NCBI RefSeq assembly: GCF_948329515.1
Contig: NZ_CAOJCN010000023.1
Span: forward strand, 19,293 to 83,292
Length of the DNA stretch: 64,000 bases
DNA from: Cohnella rhizoplanae
GTDB taxonomy: Bacteria > Bacillota > Bacilli > Paenibacillales > Paenibacillaceae
Direction of reading: 5' to 3'
Within the stretch, counting starts at the first letter, position 1. Each line of letters starts with the position of its first letter. The position numbers were made by a program, and so were the translations under genes. The notes below the pieces were generated by a model. It made no database searches, had not been told where the DNA came from, and saw nothing but the letters and a program-made list of their open reading frames with translations. Below, in pieces: positions 62,201-64,000 of the stretch.

Positions 62201-62231
62201 ATTCTATAAGTTGGAGCCGACTCCAAGTCAA
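62201..62231 (-). promoter_or_regulatory. MerR-type promoter of the SDR gene
   Basis: On the minus strand TTGACT, a 19-base spacer and TAGAAT. The spacer contains the dyad TTGGAG-N4-CTCCAA. An overlong 19-base spacer with a central dyad is the hallmark of MerR-activated promoters. Confidence 0.85.
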
Positions 62232-62267
62232 GGGCGCAGCTTCATCGTTTTATTTCATTCCGTGCGC

Positions 62268-62298
62268 TTGACTTGGAGTCAGCTCCAAGATATACAAT
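62268..62298 (+). promoter_or_regulatory. MerR-type promoter of the merR-like gene
   Basis: TTGACT, a 19-base spacer and TACAAT, with the dyad CTTGGAG-N4-CTCCAAG in the spacer (62272-62289). Nearly identical to the divergent promoter at 62201-62231, so one regulator should control both directions. Confidence 0.88.
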
Positions 62299-62331
62299 GC
62301 ATCTAAAAGGAAATCTCCGGGAGGGAAGAGG

Positions 62332-62799
62332 ATGAAGGCAGAACCTGCGTATACCATCAAGCAGATCGCGGACCGCACCGGCATCTCCGAGGACACGATC
62401 CGTTATTACGAGAAGATCGCGCTGCTGCCCCGGGCGGTGCGGAGGGACAACGGGCATCGCGTCTACCGGGAGGAGGACCTGAGCACGCTCCGGCTGCTAT
62501 CCTGCCTGAAGAAAACGGGTATGCCGCTGGAGGAAATGCGGCCGTTCCTGACGGTATCCGCCGATGCCGACCCTGCGGATTATCCGGAGCTGGTGGAGCA
62601 ATTAAGGAGTCATCGCGAGAACATCGTCGGCCAGATCGCGTCTCTGCAGCAGGTCGTCGACTTTATCGATATGAAGCTCGACGAGGGCCGATATCGCGGC
62701 CATTGCTCGGGCGAGGAGCGGGAAGATGCGCAGAAAAAGCCCGTCTCGCCGACGGAGATGAGCTATTTTCCCGTAACGGGATCACGAAGCGGACTATAA
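62332..62799 (+). CDS. MerR-family regulator (NmlR/AdhR-like)
   Basis: A 155-residue MerR protein: residues 7-75 form the winged helix (YTIKQIADRTGISEDTIRYY, then GHRVYREEDLSTL), followed by a coiled-coil dimer helix (LVEQLRSHRENIVGQIASLQQ in part). Cys58 (LLSCLKK) lies where the thiol sensor of AdhR/NmlR regulators is found; a second cysteine is near residue 124. The operator sequence also resembles that group. It probably responds to reactive aldehydes or electrophiles and activates the divergent SDR gene. Confidence 0.9.
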   Translation: MKAEPAYTIKQIADRTGISEDTIRYYEKIALLPRAVRRDNGHRVYREEDLSTLRLLSCLKKTGMPLEEMRPFLTVSADADPADYPELVEQLRSHRENIVGQIASLQQVVDFIDMKLDEGRYRGHCSGEEREDAQKKPVSPTEMSYFPVTGSRSGL

Positions 62800-62988
62800 T
62801 TGGCGGAAGCGGAATTCATCGAAGTGCAATCGCTAGAATATGCGACGGTGGAATCCTGAGACTCGCCGGAGGATTTGATTTTTCTCCCGAAGCGTACGCC
62901 AATTCTCCCCGGCTTCGGCCAAGGAAGTCTCCTTGTCGCTCGCATAGTCATCTGCTAACATAGGGGGAAATGCGAGGGAGGTGCGGAC

Positions 62989-63696
62989 ATGATCGATATA
63001 CACTGCCACATCTTGCATGGCGTGGACGACGGCGCGAAGGATCTGGCCGAGTCCGTGGCGATGGCGCGGATCGCGTACGAGGATGGCGTACGGGATATCA
63101 TCGTGACGCCTCACTTCAACCACGGGTTCCTCACCATGGCCGACGTCGTGCACCGCAAGCTGGAGGAGCTGGAGCGCGAGCTCGACAGGCAGGGCGTCGA
63201 CATCCGCCTGCACCCGGGTACAGAGGTCCAACTGGTGAGCGCGGCGTTCTTCGACGAGCATCGCCGGAATCGCTCCTTCGCTCTCCTTGGCCGGCCGGGT
63301 ACGCATCTGCTCATCGAGCAGCGCTGGAGCGACTATGACCCGGGTACGCCGGAGATCGTGCAGCGACTGCTGGATGCGGGCGTGACCCCTATTCTGGCGC
63401 ATCCGGAGCGGCATCCCTTCTTCAGGGACGACCCGGAGCTGCTGCCGCAGCTGATCGAGCTCGGCCTGTGGACGCAGGTGTCGGCGGACAGTCTCGTCGG
63501 CAACTTCGGGCCGGATGCGCAGCGCTACGGGCGAGCGCTCATCGCTGCGGGTCATGCGCATACGATCGCGACCGACGCCCACAACGTGAACAGGAAGCCG
63601 AACCTCGGCGCGGGCATGGCGATATACGAGGAAATGGCGGGCGCAGCGGCGCGGACCGAGCTGGAGGCGCGGATGCGGAGCATCGTAGCTGGTTGA
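62989..63696 (+). CDS. CpsB/YwqE-type tyrosine-protein phosphatase
   Basis: A 235-residue PHP-fold metallophosphatase: DIHCHILHGVDDGAKD at the N-terminus (His-x-His site), TPHFNHG, the central LLIEQ, and AHPERHP and ATDAHN near the C-terminus supply the metal ligands of the CpsB/YwqE family, which dephosphorylates bacterial tyrosine kinases that regulate capsule synthesis. GGAGGTG lies 6 bases before the ATG. No kinase or capsule gene is visible in the window, so it is either isolated or begins a cluster beyond the window. Gene 62800-62988 gap: nothing recognised apart from the ribosome site. Confidence 0.9.
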   Translation: MIDIHCHILHGVDDGAKDLAESVAMARIAYEDGVRDIIVTPHFNHGFLTMADVVHRKLEELERELDRQGVDIRLHPGTEVQLVSAAFFDEHRRNRSFALLGRPGTHLLIEQRWSDYDPGTPEIVQRLLDAGVTPILAHPERHPFFRDDPELLPQLIELGLWTQVSADSLVGNFGPDAQRYGRALIAAGHAHTIATDAHNVNRKPNLGAGMAIYEEMAGAAARTELEARMRSIVAG

Positions 63697-63734
63697 TGCG
63701 GTTGCGCGCAGACCAAATGACCGAGTACCACACG

Positions 63735-63765
63735 AAGCACCTCGCCGAGTCGAGGTGCTTCTTTT
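63735..63765 (+). terminator. terminator of the phosphatase gene
   Basis: Ten-bp stem AAGCACCTCG / CGAGGTGCTT with a 6-base loop and CTTTT. Confidence 0.85.
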
Positions 63766-63794
63766 CGCTAACATATAATGGAACTGATATAATG

Positions 63795-63898
63795 CCAAAT
63801 GCGCTTATCGGCCGCCTCAGCCTATGCTGAGCTCGCACGATAGTGCCCAAATGCGCTTATCGGCCGCCTCAGCCTATGCTGAGCTCGCACAATAGTGC
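63795..63898. repeat. 52-bp tandem repeat, two copies
   Basis: Copies at 63795-63846 and 63847-63898 differ at one position and are followed by the first bases of a third. Each contains a hairpin CTCAGC-CTAT-GCTGAG. Beyond it, a small palindrome TTGGAC-N6-GTCCAA (63922-63939) is the only structure before the window end. No gene is supported in 63697-64000. Confidence 0.88.
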
Positions 63899-64000
63899 CC
63901 AAACGGTTCAACCCCCTAACCTTGGACACTTTCGTCCAAAACCCGGGGTTCTCTCCCTAAATCGCAATATTTATCGGCTTAATGGCGCCGGAGAGAAAAT

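Noticed and set aside
60741..63898. Possible CRISPR arrays at the tandem repeats
   Set aside because: Units are contiguous and nearly identical over their full length, with no variable spacers, and no cas genes are present.

Overview
The window is high-GC (roughly 60%) chromosomal DNA from a spore-forming Firmicute, most likely a member of Paenibacillaceae (Paenibacillus/Cohnella type). The reasons are several ATPase-less LplB/YtcP-type sugar ABC systems with YesM/YesN-type two-component partners, a GerA-type spore germinant receptor operon, an SLH-domain surface protein, strong Shine-Dalgarno sequences and frequent GTG/TTG starts. No rRNA, tRNA, phage, insertion sequence or CRISPR was seen.

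Layout. 1-4063: the 3' end of an AraC-type regulator, then sugar transporter 1 (lipoprotein, two permeases). 4129-8531 (minus): a vWA lipoprotein and a three-gene ABC-2 exporter. 8684-11538: an ABC-F ATPase and a divergent azoreductase/HxlR pair sharing an operator. 11588-11846: a 91-bp tandem repeat. 11868-19141: a LysR regulator divergent from a five-gene Dpp-type importer followed by a GDPD-family gene. 19238-28210: a LacI-controlled carbohydrate locus. It comprises a leftward operon (lipoprotein, two permeases, epimerase, VOC, beta-propeller, VOC), a rightward DUF1080 hydrolase gene and the repressor gene. Five copies of a 14-bp operator sit at its promoters and in its leader.

28302-31050: an HbpS-like protein, a frameshifted VOC gene and an unknown membrane protein in AT-richer DNA, and a YARHG lipoprotein. 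31235-38453: one tightly packed operon that looks like an uptake-and-hydrolysis system for a phosphate ester or phosphodiester (PHP-type hydrolase, GDPD-like protein, LacI regulator, complete ABC importer). 38548-39168: a decayed MarR gene and a probable SRPBCC remnant. 39169-43040: a VOC gene, a beta-lactamase-fold/SLH fusion, a membrane protein and a quinone oxidoreductase-like gene. 43132-51934: a YesM/YesN-type two-component pair divergent from sugar transporter 3 and a DUF4091 protein. 52024-52749: an SDR. 52928-56974: a germinant receptor operon in the order A, C, small two-TM protein, B. 57111-60684: a WGxxGxxG small protein divergent from a double-kinase hybrid histidine kinase. 60741-61275: a 51-bp tandem array. 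61293-62799: an SDR/MerR divergent pair with twin MerR-type promoters. 62989-63696: a CpsB/YwqE-type phosphatase, followed by a 52-bp repeat.

Most genes serve nutrient capture. Three importers lack an ATPase and probably share an MsmX-type ATPase encoded elsewhere. The two loci that look least described are the LacI/DUF1080/VOC/beta-propeller locus (19238-28240) and the PHP/GDPD/ABC operon (31235-38453).
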